Assembly: GCA_018340375.1 (NCBI GenBank)
Contig: JAFFJZ010000002.1
Span: forward strand, 18,990,001-19,054,000
Length of the DNA stretch: 64,000 nucleotides
Direction of reading: 5' to 3'
Source of the DNA: Gonatopus flavifemur
Lineage: Eukaryota; Arthropoda; Insecta; Hymenoptera; Dryinidae
Numbering within the stretch: the stretch's first letter is position 1; each line of letters begins with the position of its first letter. Shown piece by piece: positions 1 to 13,474 of the stretch. A model generated the notes under the pieces. The model saw only the letters and a program-made list of their open reading frames with translations, was not told the DNA's origin and searched no databases. Made by a program: the position numbers and the translations under genes.

Positions 1-1564
1 CGGCTTTAGCTGTGTATATATAGACATATATATATATATGTATGTAAAGAAAGAGAGTGGAGGGTTCTTAAAGGTGGCGTACCACTGATATGGTCATATC
101 TCTTTAAGCCGGTCAAGTCTCAGATCAGTGGCGCTCATTTACCATGTTTCAGGATTTTATCGTATACCAACGCTGAAATAACTGTTTTATAAATATATAA
201 ATAAAATTCGATTGATTAAATTGAGATAGAATTGAATCTTATATACGTGATTTAGAATTGTTCTGTTATCGTGTGGATATCAAAATTCACCAAAATTTAT
301 GTATCATTTCCATTCTACCGAAGAAATTTTGAATATTTATTGCTGCATTGGACCTGAAAAACAAAACACTTGGAAAAATTCACGAGGTTTTGGTACACGG
401 AGAAAATTTTATAATCAAAATTAATATATTTATATCGCAGCCGTGGGATATACTTTATTGTAGCGGAAAGAACCATGAGTATGTGACAAATTACCACAAC
501 TCTTCTTGAATTCGACATGCGGAGTAATAAAACAATACAAAGTTATAGTTCCCATCGTCATAATCGAGTATATCCCACGGGTACGTTACTGTACCTGATA
601 ATCTTTAATATAAACTTTTTCTCTGTGTAATGGTACTCGAAAATGTTGCAAGTACATCGATTTTCGATGATTTTTTTGTGAAAAAAAAAAAAAACATTAT
701 GAGGACAACGTTTTGAAGACAGCTTAAGGAGTTTTCAAAATCGTTCTGATATTGCTTATACTAAGCAATTACTGATCAATAAATTTGAGTAAATTCACAA
801 AAATTTGTTTTACAGGGTAATAAGAATTATTGCAACACCTGTTTATAATATCACTTCAGGATTCAAAAAATCAAACTAAATCCAAGAGGTGATAGAAAGT
901 TTGCATAAATTTATTAGTTTGCATTGCACTTGGCTACACTATTTTATATGAGATGTTACAAGGATTATTGTCGATTATAAAATTTCACGTTTAGTTTGAA
1001 TAAATATAAGTAGCTCTTAATTAAATATCATATGTACTAGATTTACAGACGTTTCGTTTTGTTCACAGAATGTCTCATGATTTCCCAGATCACCAGAGTG
1101 AAGTAGAGTTTAAGAAGTTTCTCTTCAGGACCTGGTCATTGGTGTGCCATTTCAGACTTCGATATTATTCCAGCTAGATTTGGATTTAATTTAAAGAACC
1201 CATGGTAAGAAAACTGTCCTCGTGTGAACAAGTTTTTAGAATTATATACAATTTATATAAAACTTATATATAAATTATATACAATGTGTTATCATTTTTT
1301 ACTGTGATAAATCTTGATGTAAAATCAAATCCTCAGAGTTCATAACAGTGGTTTCAACAGTACGGATTAGAAAATAAAATAATATATTGTATAACAAATC
1401 AACATTCACAAAACCATCAGTTAATGATTCGAATTTTGTACATCGGTACAGGCAACAACGTCTCGACGCCAAATATTAGTATTACAGGGTATGACAAGAC
1501 CTAGAATTTTGTCATCTCCTTATTGTTTGATCTTTTTAAACCAAATAAATGGGATATTCAATCA

Positions 1565-1672
1565 ATTTTCGGTGGATTTTCAAATTTTCCAGTAAAACTT
1601 CTAACTCGTGTACATGTTAATTACTTCCGAACGTTTATGTGAAGTTTTCCATAGAAACTTTTTACAGTTTAT
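1565..1672. mobile_element. Decayed single arm of a CACTG-type foldback MITE
   Basis: The segment ending TTTTTACAGTTTA closely matches the right arm of the element at 59646-59886: both carry a block like GTTAATTA-TTCCGAAC-TTTATGTGAAGTT and then the A/T-rich end. The terminal CAGTG has decayed to CAGTT here. No matching left arm is evident nearby, so this is a truncated or eroded copy. Confidence 0.6.
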
Positions 1673-4600
1673 ATGTTCCAGATTTGTTAAAAGACGCATA
1701 TAATACATTAATGATCAATGTATAAGTGACACGCGTGTGAAGTACATATGTTGTTATGAATCGGCAAAGTAGAGCACGTACTGGAAAAATACCATTACGT
1801 ATCCGTAACACGTCGATGAATACAAAAACACATTTATGAACTGTCTGGTTTACCGTAACGTATGCTGAAATATATAAGAATACCACTACGAATCACTTAT
1901 TATTGAATCCATCGAAATTTCTATCAATTTCAGAATTTAACGAATTATACAATTGAATATTCAAATAACGATATGCTTATATTTAAATGAAGAAGATTAT
2001 AGGAGAGGATTTTTCCACTCTCCAGGAGAGTAAATTCCTTGAAAAATTCCATGTATGAATAAAAAAGAATGTTGAACAATAAATCAAAATGCAAACAATA
2101 TGGGGAGTTGTTTTTTACACCAGTGGTGAATTTAACCCCCTGATTGTAGGGAAATTGTCTTTTCATCCAAAATAATGTTGTCGGAGTTGTAATCGTTTAT
2201 TGAAACGAATAACGAAATACTCAGCTATCCTTCACCCAAAAACTTGGAGTACATTTTTCAAACGATGTTTCCAGTTTCGAAGAGTTGATTCTAGAAGATA
2301 AACACCGATGATCTCACAGATTTTGTGAGTTTCAATTCTTATTTCGTTTCTATAAACGATACAAACTTCAGGAATATTCAAAATAAGGGATTCCTCCTCC
2401 ACTGTAAGAAAATAGTCCGCTTTTTTTCAAGAAAAGTTCATCATTCGTGTAAAAATTTCGTCCCCACTATTTTGGGGAGAAAATTTCATAATTAATTTCT
2501 TCAGCTCAAGTATTCATGCACGAGTACTCAGCTCGGATAAATATTTTGCATGTGTCAACCAGTAAAATGCTGTGGTTGAGTTTTATAAAGTTATCAATAA
2601 TTGGGACATTCATTTTAATTGAAATTATTCATTCGATCATTCCAAATACACCTTTCCTGTGATTTGTGGATAATATCAAATGCAAATTATATGCAAAGAT
2701 AATTATCAACTCGTTGAAAATTATATTTTACAAGCAACACGGTGTCAGGCATGGAAATCTGTAATTAAAATCCTTGAAACGCGGTCACCGCACTCAAAAC
2801 GTCCTTATCATCATAATTTTTCAACTTTTTACATTACTTTCCAATGATACCGAATGAAAACATCAACGCAGACTTGTTTATTACACTTTAGAGGAATGAT
2901 TTATTTAAACGCGTATTCACTTTCCAACAATCACATTCTATTTGCTTTCCGCTCTACATTTTATTGATATTTTATTCATATGAATAAAATAGGATAAACG
3001 ATTTATCTAACTCATCGATCTTTTTTATTCATGCGGCATGCAAATTCTATCTCATCCAATTGAACTGTATACAACACGCACATGGAGTTTCACATTCTTC
3101 ATTCAACAATTCAATAGAATATAAGAAATCATTCCAGACTCGATATTTAGAATTTAAACTTCATTGTTCACAAAATGTATAATACATTCAAATTCGTCTT
3201 CACGTTTAGGTGATTTCGAATCAAACTATAGACGCTTATTATTATTTTTTTTGAAATTTTCGAATGTATGGAAGAAACGAACTCTGTTCAACCATAATGA
3301 TGGAATTCAACCTTCAAATTTTCTTCAGAGAACAAATCTTCGATATATATTTTCTCTTTCAAATGGAACTCGTTTATATTATAATATCAAATACTAAAAG
3401 CTGTTGGAACCAGTTATGAATGACTTCGCTGATTTCATACTCTACGATATGAAACGAATTCGACACTTGAGTACACATTGGAAAGAGAAAAACACTGATC
3501 TTTTCATGTTGACCTGCAATTCAAGAGTAACAAACTAAATTTTGTCATTCATCCGATCGAAATGAGCAAAACAGACCTCAAAGTAAAACTCCGAAACGCC
3601 ATTTAGTATCTCCTCCTATTTTCACCCTCACTTTTCTTCCTTTGCAGGTAGTTCAAGTTGTAACTGCATCACTAGTAACAGGTCAAAAGGAGGCATGGTT
3701 CGTACATCTGTTGCTAAAACTTTACGGAGAAAGGAAAAACTACAAAAAAAAATGTATGGTCGTAGAATTTCCTCGTTTACGAAGACCCAATATTAAACGA
3801 CGATAATGACGCTTGGTATGGATCTTAGATCAAGAATCGAAGAGAGAGGAAGCTAATGGCAACTCGAAACAAAACCCATCAGTTTTTGTGCACGAGGCAA
3901 AGAAAAACAGCTAACGAATGATAATAAAATGAACAAGTCAGGAGGATTAACCTTGAGAACCATCAAATAATATTGATAAGTATTTTTATTTTAAAAGCAA
4001 GTAATGAAATCATTGCTTCATATTATAAAGTAATAATTCCTGAAACGAAATATCAACAACAAAAAAAAGCGAGAAAGATAAGAAGTAATGAACCATTGCG
4101 AGTATTTTATGCAATAAGTTGTTCCACAAAACGTGTTATTGGAAGAATTTTCCATCCAACTACGGTAAAGTGTATTTTCAACTCGGTCAGGTGTATCAGA
4201 TACGGCCCATAAAAGAGCCCAACCTTCTTCCTTTCCTTTGTTAGAAAGACAGGTGGTACCAGAAAACTAACTCCTCCTCCTGCTTTCGTGTGCACGCAAA
4301 AAAGAAAGAAAAATTTCAATGAGGGATACCTGAAACGAGATTTTGGAGGAAAACTGTTCGATGGAAGGAAATTTCTACTCTCGAATCTTTTTTGTTCGTA
4401 CAACTATAATGTTTACTTGAACAACAACGTTGATGTTTCAACGAGGATACGCGGTGTTATCCTATATACTCGGTGCACTTTAAATTTTTCGAGACCAAGA
4501 GTATGAAATGTTTTGATCTTCCTTGCACTACATTGTGCAAAAAAGAACATCAAAGTGTTAAAATATTACGCCATACGCGTGGGTATTATATAGGTATATA

Positions 4601-5384
4601 AGACATGACGTAAGATCCTAGGTGCATTGAACTCTAATGCGAGATATCAGAATGAAGAATAGCTTCTACTACGTTTAACAACACTCGTTGTTTGGATTCG
4701 AATGAAAAATCGTTCACCACAAATTCAAATCAAATATTCCATCCTTCTGGTTGGATCAAATTCACTGGAAACATCCAGAGTTCAAATTCAATTCAACAAA
4801 CTCATATTTGAAATGTCTGACATAAATGGTTAATTTTTTTTCTTATAAATTTACACAAACTCGTTGTATAAATTCAACCATTGTATTTTATTTAACTATA
4901 AGGTTCGTATATACTGATTTATTAACCTTACCTACACCCTACACAACAGAAGAAAGATTTCCTAAATTATCAACCGTTGCTTATTCCTTCAACACGTATA
5001 TAGTGACCGAGCAAACTATGATAAACATACCATTTGCCACCGTTATGAACGAAGGTAGATTGATATTCAGACATCCAATCACCCGTACTTGTGCACCGAG
5101 AGGCTGATACATTAATGGGAAAGAGCTCGTTTCAAAGAATATATTATGTTTTGATTGATGTATTAAGCTGTTTATCAAAAGTAAATTCTATTAAAATTCT
5201 AATAACTGTGATTACACAACGAATAAAAAATAAGAGCAGAGAAATAAAATTAAACTCGTTTTTTAGAAAATCCACCCTACGAAAAAGGAAATGATCTAAT
5301 TGAATAAAAACCTCCATTTTCTTGATAAAGATATAAAAGTGAAATACTTTTTTCTCCTGAAAAAACAAAACAGAATATTTCACG

Positions 5385-5412
5385 ATCATCATCATCATCA
5401 TCATCATCATCT
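5385..5412. repeat. ATC triplet microsatellite
   Basis: A run of about nine ATC units. It makes artificial poly-His, poly-Met or poly-Asp tracts in the different reading frames, and these should not be taken as protein. Confidence 0.9.
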
Positions 5413-6651
5413 TCGAGTCTTCGAGTGGAAATTTTTACAAAATATATTGTCAAATAATTCACATCATCAGAGAAAAATCTGTTTTTGTAAATTCATCCAT
5501 TTCCTCTTTGCCATGTATACACTAGAAAAATTTGGATTTTTAAGCAGCGATTTATCTGTCCCTTCTTATCATTCAACTTTTCTCAACCGTGCAACTTATG
5601 CTTTCGAAATGACTTTTGATTTCGCATATAACTTCTCTGATTTCAGATATAATGAGAAAAGTTTTACCCTTTGCGGTCAATAATAAATAAAATTCTTGAT
5701 TAAAACTGGAATGGAGGCTAGGAGAAATTATTAACGCAAGTCTCCCAGTTTGTCTCGTTGGACTTTTCCAAGAACAACACGATACGAAAGTTAAACCCGA
5801 TTACAGTGAAAAAAAAACAGGACGACGAAGAGGAAAATTATGATTGATCGTCTTCTCATAAAGTTTATGGAAATTTAAGAATCAACTGGTTCGTTAGAAA
5901 CACTTTATCGGTTATTCATATGAATGCTCATAATGATTTTTGAAAATAATTCGTATATGATTTATTCAACAAAGCAGCTCTTTCAAATTTATTCCGAATT
6001 ACGTCGATTCATCGAGAGGTTTTTAGTCAGTTATATTAATAGCTACATAAAGAGAAAAGAAATTACAGGAAATGAATGATTTATTAACCTCTTTAATGTT
6101 GGTGACGCCTTTACCCACACGAATAAAATTAACCACTATAGTGTTTGTGTGTGGCGACTTTGAGTAGAGAGATAACAAAAAAGCACACTTCAACCCATGC
6201 GATTCTCATAAAACTTGAGATGTACTTGTTTTTGTTGTTTTTTTTATCAAATCAGGGAATACAAATGTGTGATCAAAATCACGGATCGTTGATGCGGTGA
6301 ACAACAATCGAAATGTTGACAAATTTTCGAACTCATTGATGAGAATTCTATCCACTGTTCATTATTTCACTTCATTGGATCTGGTGTGTTGTATTCGGCA
6401 TTTTAATTGAGAATTTATAATTAGCGAAAGAACTTTTGAATGAACTAAATTGCACGAATGGTATCTTTGAATCAAAAATTAACTCCAGTGTCTTGTAAAG
6501 TACTTATCGCGGCGTTACAAAACACGTGAATGTTTAGAGCATTCATTTCTATTAGGGCTATGTGTACACAACGAACGCAAATCCTAGTTTCCTGTAGTTT
6601 CTCAATTTTTCATTACCGTTTGTACACAAAGCGATCATAGCTTTCACCCAA

Positions 6652-6970
6652 TTGACCGGCAGGAAACGCCACAACAACGAAACGATAAAATTATATTCAA
6701 ATTCTGATACAGTTGTAATGATAAGAAGTCATAAATCGCATTCTGCAGGACACGTCACGCAAATGAGAAAGGACAGAATGTCCAGAGTTTTGCTTGGGAA
6801 ACCAAATGGAACAAGGCCTTTGGGTAGACCGAAACGACGATGGAACAATGATGTTAGATTTGATCTTAGGAAAGTTGGATGAGAAGATAACAATTGACTC
6901 GAGATAGGGTTAGATGGCGAATCTCTCCGAGTACAGCTATGACCTTTCGAGTTCTTGAACCCATGGGACA
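6652..6970 (+). mobile_element. Non-LTR retrotransposon fossil, C-terminal end of the reverse transcriptase ORF
   Basis: The + strand reads GKPNGTRPLGRPKRRWNNDV followed by a DLRKVG-like stretch and, after a frame shift, DRVRWR. This is the usual tail found after the reverse transcriptase domain of insect non-LTR elements (GHV-RM, then R-GRP-RW-DDV-DL, then DR-RWR). The preceding SAGHVTQMRKDRM fits the GHV-RM block. The frame is broken by stops and shifts after 6882, so it is a dead fragment. The rest of the reverse transcriptase is not seen upstream. The clade cannot be assigned from so short a piece. Confidence 0.7.
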
Positions 6971-6974
6971 GAAG

Positions 6975-9900
6975 AGCAACCAAATACTGCTTCTACTCTG
7001 GACTTGGTTGAAATTCTCTCAAGCGATTGTTATTCTTCAAATTATACATTATATACTTGGTTATAAATACACATCGTGGCACCGATGAACAAAGTAATGT
7101 ATTGTCATTTCCATATCGAAGTTGTTTTTTTTTTTTGTACATTACATGCAAGAACAATGACATATCTATGAAGTTATTATTATACGTTATAAATGAATAG
7201 ATAACATTCGAACAGAGATACACACATATTGTTATAGCGGATCAAATAATTTCCATAACTTATCGGTTACACATAAATTATTCGCGAGCTTGGTAACTTT
7301 CAATGGAATTGAATAATTTCGAGTTCTCATATCTAATCATCTTTTTTTCACGTCATTTGTTTAATCATCTAGAAAAACGGTTATTTTCTCCAATGTTGTA
7401 ACTTATACAATGTAGAAAAGTGTAACGGGTATTGATTACTTATTATTTTTATCATGTTCAGACACATGACCTACGGTTGATAAAGATTGTTTGTTCCTCT
7501 TATTAATTGTGAAAGTATTGATTTTTAGAGAAGAACATCGAGCGCAAACATTGGAAAATTCATTTTCATATCGAATCAGTTGGTACCCGATATGTTCTAA
7601 TGAACAAACCTGATCTGATACCAGACGATTGTAAAGCAGCAAACCCTTATTTTTGAGGGTTAACGAAGACCGATAAGAAATGATAAAAATGCAATCATCT
7701 TCATAAAACGCAATTACACTGTAGACTCGCTTGATACAAATCTTCCTCTCTTTTACTTCACGCTTTACGAGTCTCTCTTTTTCTACGTACCTAACATTTC
7801 ACATCCTACATCCTTCATAATCTGTTTACTGTATGCTAATCTTGGACTTCCTCTTCCTTTCTTATCCTTCATCATAGCCCTTGTGTTATTGTTTCTTCAA
7901 TGTGCCTACGTGCTCCAGAGCTCATACGCTATCGGGCCTACCCCTCCTCATATGATTACAGTTTTATAAATCTTTTTTTTCTCTTTCACTTTGTTTATAA
8001 CTTCCTCCTTTTTTATTTTATCTTTTGTAGTTTCACATTTCCTATGTTTCAAGGTGATTTTGTTTCCATATTATTTACCATAATTATCTTTGAATGCGTG
8101 ACAACGTTCTATATAGGTTTTTCATGAAAGATATTTTAGATATATCTACACAGAAAATATTTGTAGAGTTTCGATGTACCTGTGCTTTATTCTCTCTCGA
8201 AGGAATAAGAGAGGGTGATATGTGGCATGCCATCACAGACCTTTCAACATATCATTCGTGCAATATTATTGATCATATTTCAAGTTCATCCACCTTAGTG
8301 ATTAAGCGCCAAACGAAAAACCATTGGTCAATTATACATAAATCATATAGCTAGTTTCTGGTGACTCCCAGTTTTTGTAATTGGAAAATAACTACGTGAG
8401 ACACACAAGTGACAGTTTTATCGTTATTATAAAAGTTCTATGTACATCGAACGTTGGAGCCGAGATGAATAAATCGTCGAGTGTAGGATGTTTTGATTTG
8501 TAAACTACAGTTAATTGCTTTCAAATATGATGTATTCAGTAACAAGAAAATACCTCAATTGCATCAACGGAAGCTATTAAAGGGGTAAATGAAACCTTTT
8601 TGTCGCAAATTCATGTATTTCCAATCGATAATATGAACTCGATATTATAATTTTGCGAGTTGAAGTTAATTATTTCAAACATGCTATATTTGATTGGAGA
8701 AAAAACAATATTTCTAAACACTAATAGAAGCTATTAGGTCAACTTTTTTCCACTGCGTATATCATAAGATTGCACTTTATTTATTCATCTTTCATCTACA
8801 TAAATAGAAATATTATTTTATGTATTTTTTGAGTGATTTATACACGATTTCAAGTAAACTGTGATGGTCCCATGTTTTGGAATTGCATGCAATAAAGAAC
8901 TTCACCACCTCCCACTGAGGGAGTAGATAAATCAATATCATTCAAAAGTGCAAAAATATCGATTTCACTGTTGTATACGACTATGAGTTTGTGTAGAAAT
9001 ATAACGTCATTGTATCTCTTTTTGTCCTCAACATTGTGTAATGTGATGGTCATCAAGTTCTTGAAATGCTGAAACAATAATTTCATATTCACAAAACCTG
9101 TACTTAATTCAAGAACTCCAAAGAGCAGTGGAAAAATCACGTTCATGTAATGATAATTCAATTAATTTGAAGAGATCTTACACTGTAAATAGTACATACT
9201 TTCAGCAAGTTTAATTGCAAAGTACAGCATTGGTTACCGTAAAACAGAGCGAATAGGATTACGCAACGGAAAAGATATTAAATAAGTTCATAATCGATTT
9301 TTCGAATGATCAAATTGACGGTACTTGCATTTTTACTTCAAGATTTAGAAATTCTGTGGTTACTAAATTATATATTCTTAAGTCTTATTAGCTTGAAATG
9401 CAGTGGATACAAATTTCATAAAATTAAACATGAATTCTAATGTTGAATCAGACTCAATTTAAGTAGTAGATTAACACTGTCCTATTAAATCAAGAGTTGA
9501 CATTTTGGATTCGAGTGAAACTCCAATATATATCACATTATACAGCTTTTTATATAAAAGAAAATGTAAATGTTCGGTTATTCAAAATTTGAAATCTCTG
9601 AAAGTTCCTCATCGATTGCTTTCAAATTTGAACACAACGTTGCATTAAAATACCCGCCTTATCAAAACATGCTTTTCATTTGAACAGCGTCATCTGTTGG
9701 GCGTAAAAGTAACACAAACTATCCCTTATCTCAATCAAAATATGAATGAAAATTGGGCGGTTTAGGTTTAGACATGGATTACTTGTCACATGGATAATTA
9801 TATGTTGCATGTTTCAAGGTTGATGAACCAGACAACCTATGTAGAATACAATACTATACAACAATAACGCCAAGGCACCGATTTCCGATCACCATTTCCA

Positions 9901-10960
9901 CTATCTGACCGCCTGATACTTCTTCAAATAATTGTTTGAATACTCATGTGAATGAATCAAATGTTTATCTACTCAGCTTTCTTCATTAAATATAAATACG
10001 TGCAATGAATTTTTCTTAAAATACAAAATAGTCGTTATACAACCCTCGTAACAATCTACTGAAATGGAATGATGATGATCTGTCGGAATAACATCATTCC
10101 TGTGTATTTCAATTCTATAAAATCTAAATTTTGTCATTCAGTTTGATCCTAAAACAAACAAATTTGATGATTTTTTCGATTCTACGAAGACAAATTTGTA
10201 AAACTATTTAATTCTAAGAAAAATCCGTTGCTTTCATCCCGGCAGAAGCAATACTTCTGCTCGTGATTGCAGGGATATGGGCAGCCTCGATTACTTTTTA
10301 TCCTTTGAGTACTTTTCTCTATCAAGTACTTTCTTATTTCCATAAAATAGAGATTTTGAACATCGAATTCGAGACTACTTGACAAGAAAAAGTACTTTAA
10401 ATATGAAAAGTAATAATGAATTCAATCACTTGTTTAATCATACAGAACTGGTTTTTCGAACGAGTCGTCAAATTTGACAACGGAATTCTGGATCTATAGG
10501 ATTGCCATCTGTAGAATTGATGTCACCCTCAATACTCATATATTAATAATTCCTCTTATAGTATAAATGTTTTCCATTTCCGCAACGATTCGAAGTACGT
10601 TCCCAAAAGGAATAGAGTACTTATAGAATTCTACGCAGGGTGTGTACACTCATTTCAAGTGTTGAGCCCATATAAATCATAATTTGAATGCTAAATTCTT
10701 ATCTCAAAATGCATCAATCACTTTTTAGATTCTCTATAAAACCTTCGCAACAAATGATACACCGATACCTCACAGTGACAATTTCTCAAATTTTTTTCAC
10801 GCTAAACACATCCATGAATCACTTTTCGTTTTATAGAATTTCTAGCAGAGTCTCGAATACATATCATTTTCTCCACGATTTTACACAATTTTGCAATTCA
10901 TTCTACTCCTTGTTCTAGACCCCGTTGAAATGGTTGAAATTTTGTGCAAATTGTATAGAG
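6975..10960. other. Gene-free AT-rich stretch
   Basis: No supported gene. The longest minus-strand frame (8850-9161, 103 codons) has a biased hydrophobic composition and no splice context or family signature I trust. No palindromic MITE, tRNA-like fold or tandem array was recognised. Confidence 0.5.
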
Positions 10961-10962
10961 CC

Positions 10963-11345
10963 AAATCTGTATTTATTTATTCATTTATTTATTTATAATC
11001 CAACGGGTAAACCCATTACAAAAAATATATATACAATTATATTCAAAAAGAACAAATCAAATTGAAAAAAAAATATAATAAAAAAAAAATCAACAAGGCA
11101 AATTGGAACAATCAAGAATAATAGTAAAGCTTTTCACAATTATGCTTAAATGAACATCGAAGTGCATAGAGGCTATCGTTAAAAATATCCATCCATAAGG
11201 AGGAATTATCAACAAGTGTACACTTTCTATGTACAAGCGACCTAAATTCTAACAACCTAGGTAAAACATCAATCTGAAAAGTAGTATAATTGAAACATAA
11301 TAGCCTACCGGGAACATGTAGCCCAAAGAGTAAGAAAAGATGCAA
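10963..11345 (-). mobile_element. Non-LTR retrotransposon 3' end with AAAT-type tail
   Basis: Read on the minus strand, the segment ends GGGTTTACCCGTTGGATTAT and then an AAAT/AAATA repeat (plus strand 10973-11000, ATTTATTT units). This is a common form for the 3' end of insect LINEs. The minus-strand frame 11112-11345 (77 codons, LLFGLHVPGRLL at its start and FNDSLYALRCSF near its end) fits the degenerate region after a reverse transcriptase domain. I see no reverse transcriptase core motif, so this is a truncated 3' fragment. The family is not assigned. Confidence 0.5.
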
Positions 11346-12359
11346 AGGTCAAGTCAATTCATTGCACAGAAAAGGTAATTGTTGGTATATTTAGTATTCT
11401 AGAAATTCAACCATAGTCATGATCATCATATCTAATAGGCATACCTATACAATATGCAGCAAAGAAGCTATGAGAAGCTATAATTAAGAAATGAAAAACA
11501 AAATTCTGCATTATGGTGAATACTTTCATTCTCTACAGTTCCTGTGTAGATATCACAACGTGATTCCAACAAAACTCATAACATCAGAGACGAGACATCG
11601 AATCTCCTTCACAATTGAGACAATCTTCGCACACTTAATTGATAATGTTCCATACATCATCAATAATTTTCATTAAAACGTCATCCAAAGTGAGAAGTTG
11701 TTTGGGTAGTCAAATATTTTCTGGAGCTCTCGTGGTTGAGAATTTCATTTCATCTATTCGTTCATTTGAATGATAGTCAATGAAAATTTTATAAAACATT
11801 TGTGTCTGATGAATCATATAGCGGGGCATTCGTTAAACCATGTGTTATGGAATAATCTATGTTCGACTGTATGTTCCTTATATTCTTTCGGCAAGCTTGT
11901 TTTGTTTTATGAGAGAAGTTATGGAAATCATTACAAAATTCTGTTGTGTATCAAGCTGTAGATGTCCATCTCCTAGAAAAATAATCAATGATTATATACG
12001 TTACAATTATGTATCAATTTTCCAAACATACATGCAAATTTTCTTTCTACTAAAAGAAAAGTATACACAATTTGCATTCAAAATTTACACCACAGATCTT
12101 GTAAAGATTCTTCACAGATGGCAGCATTCGACAAATGTATTTGCAATACATACATATTTTCTCCTTTGAAATTCGTTAGAGGGCTCCTGATCATGAACGA
12201 GTTTGAAGTTGAAGTAATCAGACTGACATAGCCTATGTATTGCATATATATCCATGATCAGTGTACATACGCAATATCTTTGCACTAATTGTACGTCGAC
12301 GACTTCGACTTTTGACTTACCTACAAAAAAAATGTAAAACATGGTTTAACGTTAGATCA
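11346..12359. other. Gene-free AT-rich stretch
   Basis: Short overlapping frames only. No recognisable protein, RNA gene or repeat structure. Confidence 0.5.
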
Positions 12360-12845
12360 GTAAACAAACGTATTGACAGTTCATGTCCATTACCTTCCTC
12401 ACTGGACATGGTATTCAAACTGCAACCGCCAGTACAGAAGACTACGGAGAGACGTGAACATTCTACCTTTTGATTTACCACAAGTACGATGCTTGTTGTC
12501 TTTCGACAAACCCACTATCACCGATATCACGTTGAAATGTTACACATTCACCAACCTTAACACCGAAATTGAATTTCCGTCACAACACCGTTTATAAATA
12601 CACACACGGTTCAACGCAATGTCACTTGTAGAGCTACCGCATGGAAGGCATGGCGGCCACGATTTCAACTCCGCATTCCGTGCATCAAAGAATTTTACGT
12701 TCAGAACATGGACCGACGTTGGATTGGTTGATTCTCAAACGGATAACCAATTGGAGCATCTCTTTGATCATCCTCGATCTTTAGCGCGGCAAAATGAAGC
12801 GTTTATCACTCCACCTATGAATATATTATAATAAATAATAAAAAG
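12360..12845. other. Less AT-rich island with unrecognised short frames
   Basis: This block looks richer in G+C than its surroundings. It carries consecutive plus-strand frames (12373-12597 and 12619-12831); the second ends just before an AATAAATAATAAA run that could serve as a poly(A) signal. It also has an ATGGCGGC word (12648-12655) of the kind bound by YY1/Pho-type factors. I recognise neither protein. It may be a short exon, a promoter or 5' untranslated region connected with the gene downstream, or chance. Confidence 0.25.
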
Positions 12846-13474
12846 TTTCATATTTTTATTGTTGCTTTGAAAATATGTATGAAAATAGTTTTATTATTTC
12901 ATATTGTGCTTCTTATTATGTTTTATTTTCATTCAAATAATCATATTCACCAATATATAATACATACAAAAGAATAAATAAATGAATAAATAAATGGATT
13001 AACAACAAAATAAATATTTTTACAGTTTCAAAACAATGAAAATTGTACCTCAGTATTTTGTAATCGGTTTTAAATGATATCTTGAGAATTTCACAGTACC
13101 ATAACCCCTAGCAAGTTTCTCAGCGTAAAATGACATCACACTGCAGACGTATTTCAGCACTGATTTTCTGTATCACACAGCCTCACACACAAATCCCGTA
13201 CTACATCGCTACTTGGTGTGTGAAAAAAAAAGTGGGAGGAAAGTGTAGTTGTTACGCGTGCTATCATGATGGCACCACCAGCATTACGCGTGTGTCGAAT
13301 TACGATCTTTACTACCACGTAAAATAATTTGAAAGTCCTGAACTGAAGATGTTTTATTATAAAATTTGATACAAACCCCCCGCAAATGAAATACCCAGGG
13401 ATTCGTGCGACTTAAAAAGTCGCTTCATATATCACATAAGATGATGGATTTTCAGTGAAAGGATTTGTTGAATA
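12846..13474 (+). promoter_or_regulatory. Upstream region of SAS-6
   Basis: This is the DNA immediately 5' of the SAS-6 start codon. It begins with AAAT-type low-complexity sequence (12973-13003). It then has two ACGCGT words 32 bp apart (13254-13259 and 13286-13291), about 185-220 bp before the ATG. ACGCGT is the MluI cell-cycle-box core of yeast; a role in an animal promoter is only a guess, though centriole assembly genes are cell-cycle regulated. No TATA box is placed with confidence. Confidence 0.35.

Larger units (their letters stand above)
1..6640. other. Gene-free AT-rich stretch
   Basis: No coding region is supported. Open frames are short, compositionally biased and show no recognisable domain. 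The stretch contains short TA runs near the left edge, a decayed MITE arm (1565-1672) and an ATC triplet run (5385-5412). It could be intergenic or part of a long intron of a gene outside the window; the sequence does not decide. Confidence 0.6.

Noticed and set aside
3646..3836. Possible exon after a polypyrimidine tract and CAG, open for about 50 codons
   Set aside because: No homologous protein recognised, no partner exon or donor site, and the length is not unusual by chance.
5300..5683. 127-codon frame with a poly-His tract
   Set aside because: It is created by the ATC microsatellite and AT-rich background.
8850..9161. Minus-strand 103-codon frame resembling part of an insect odorant receptor (HKLIVVYNSEIDIF)
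   Set aside because: The match rests on a loose H...I...E-I-F pattern only. There is no flanking receptor sequence or splice context, and the C-terminal half fits nothing.
12619..12831. Plus-strand 70-codon frame just before an AATAAA run
   Set aside because: No recognisable family, no convincing exon upstream; kept only as part of an unrecognised block.
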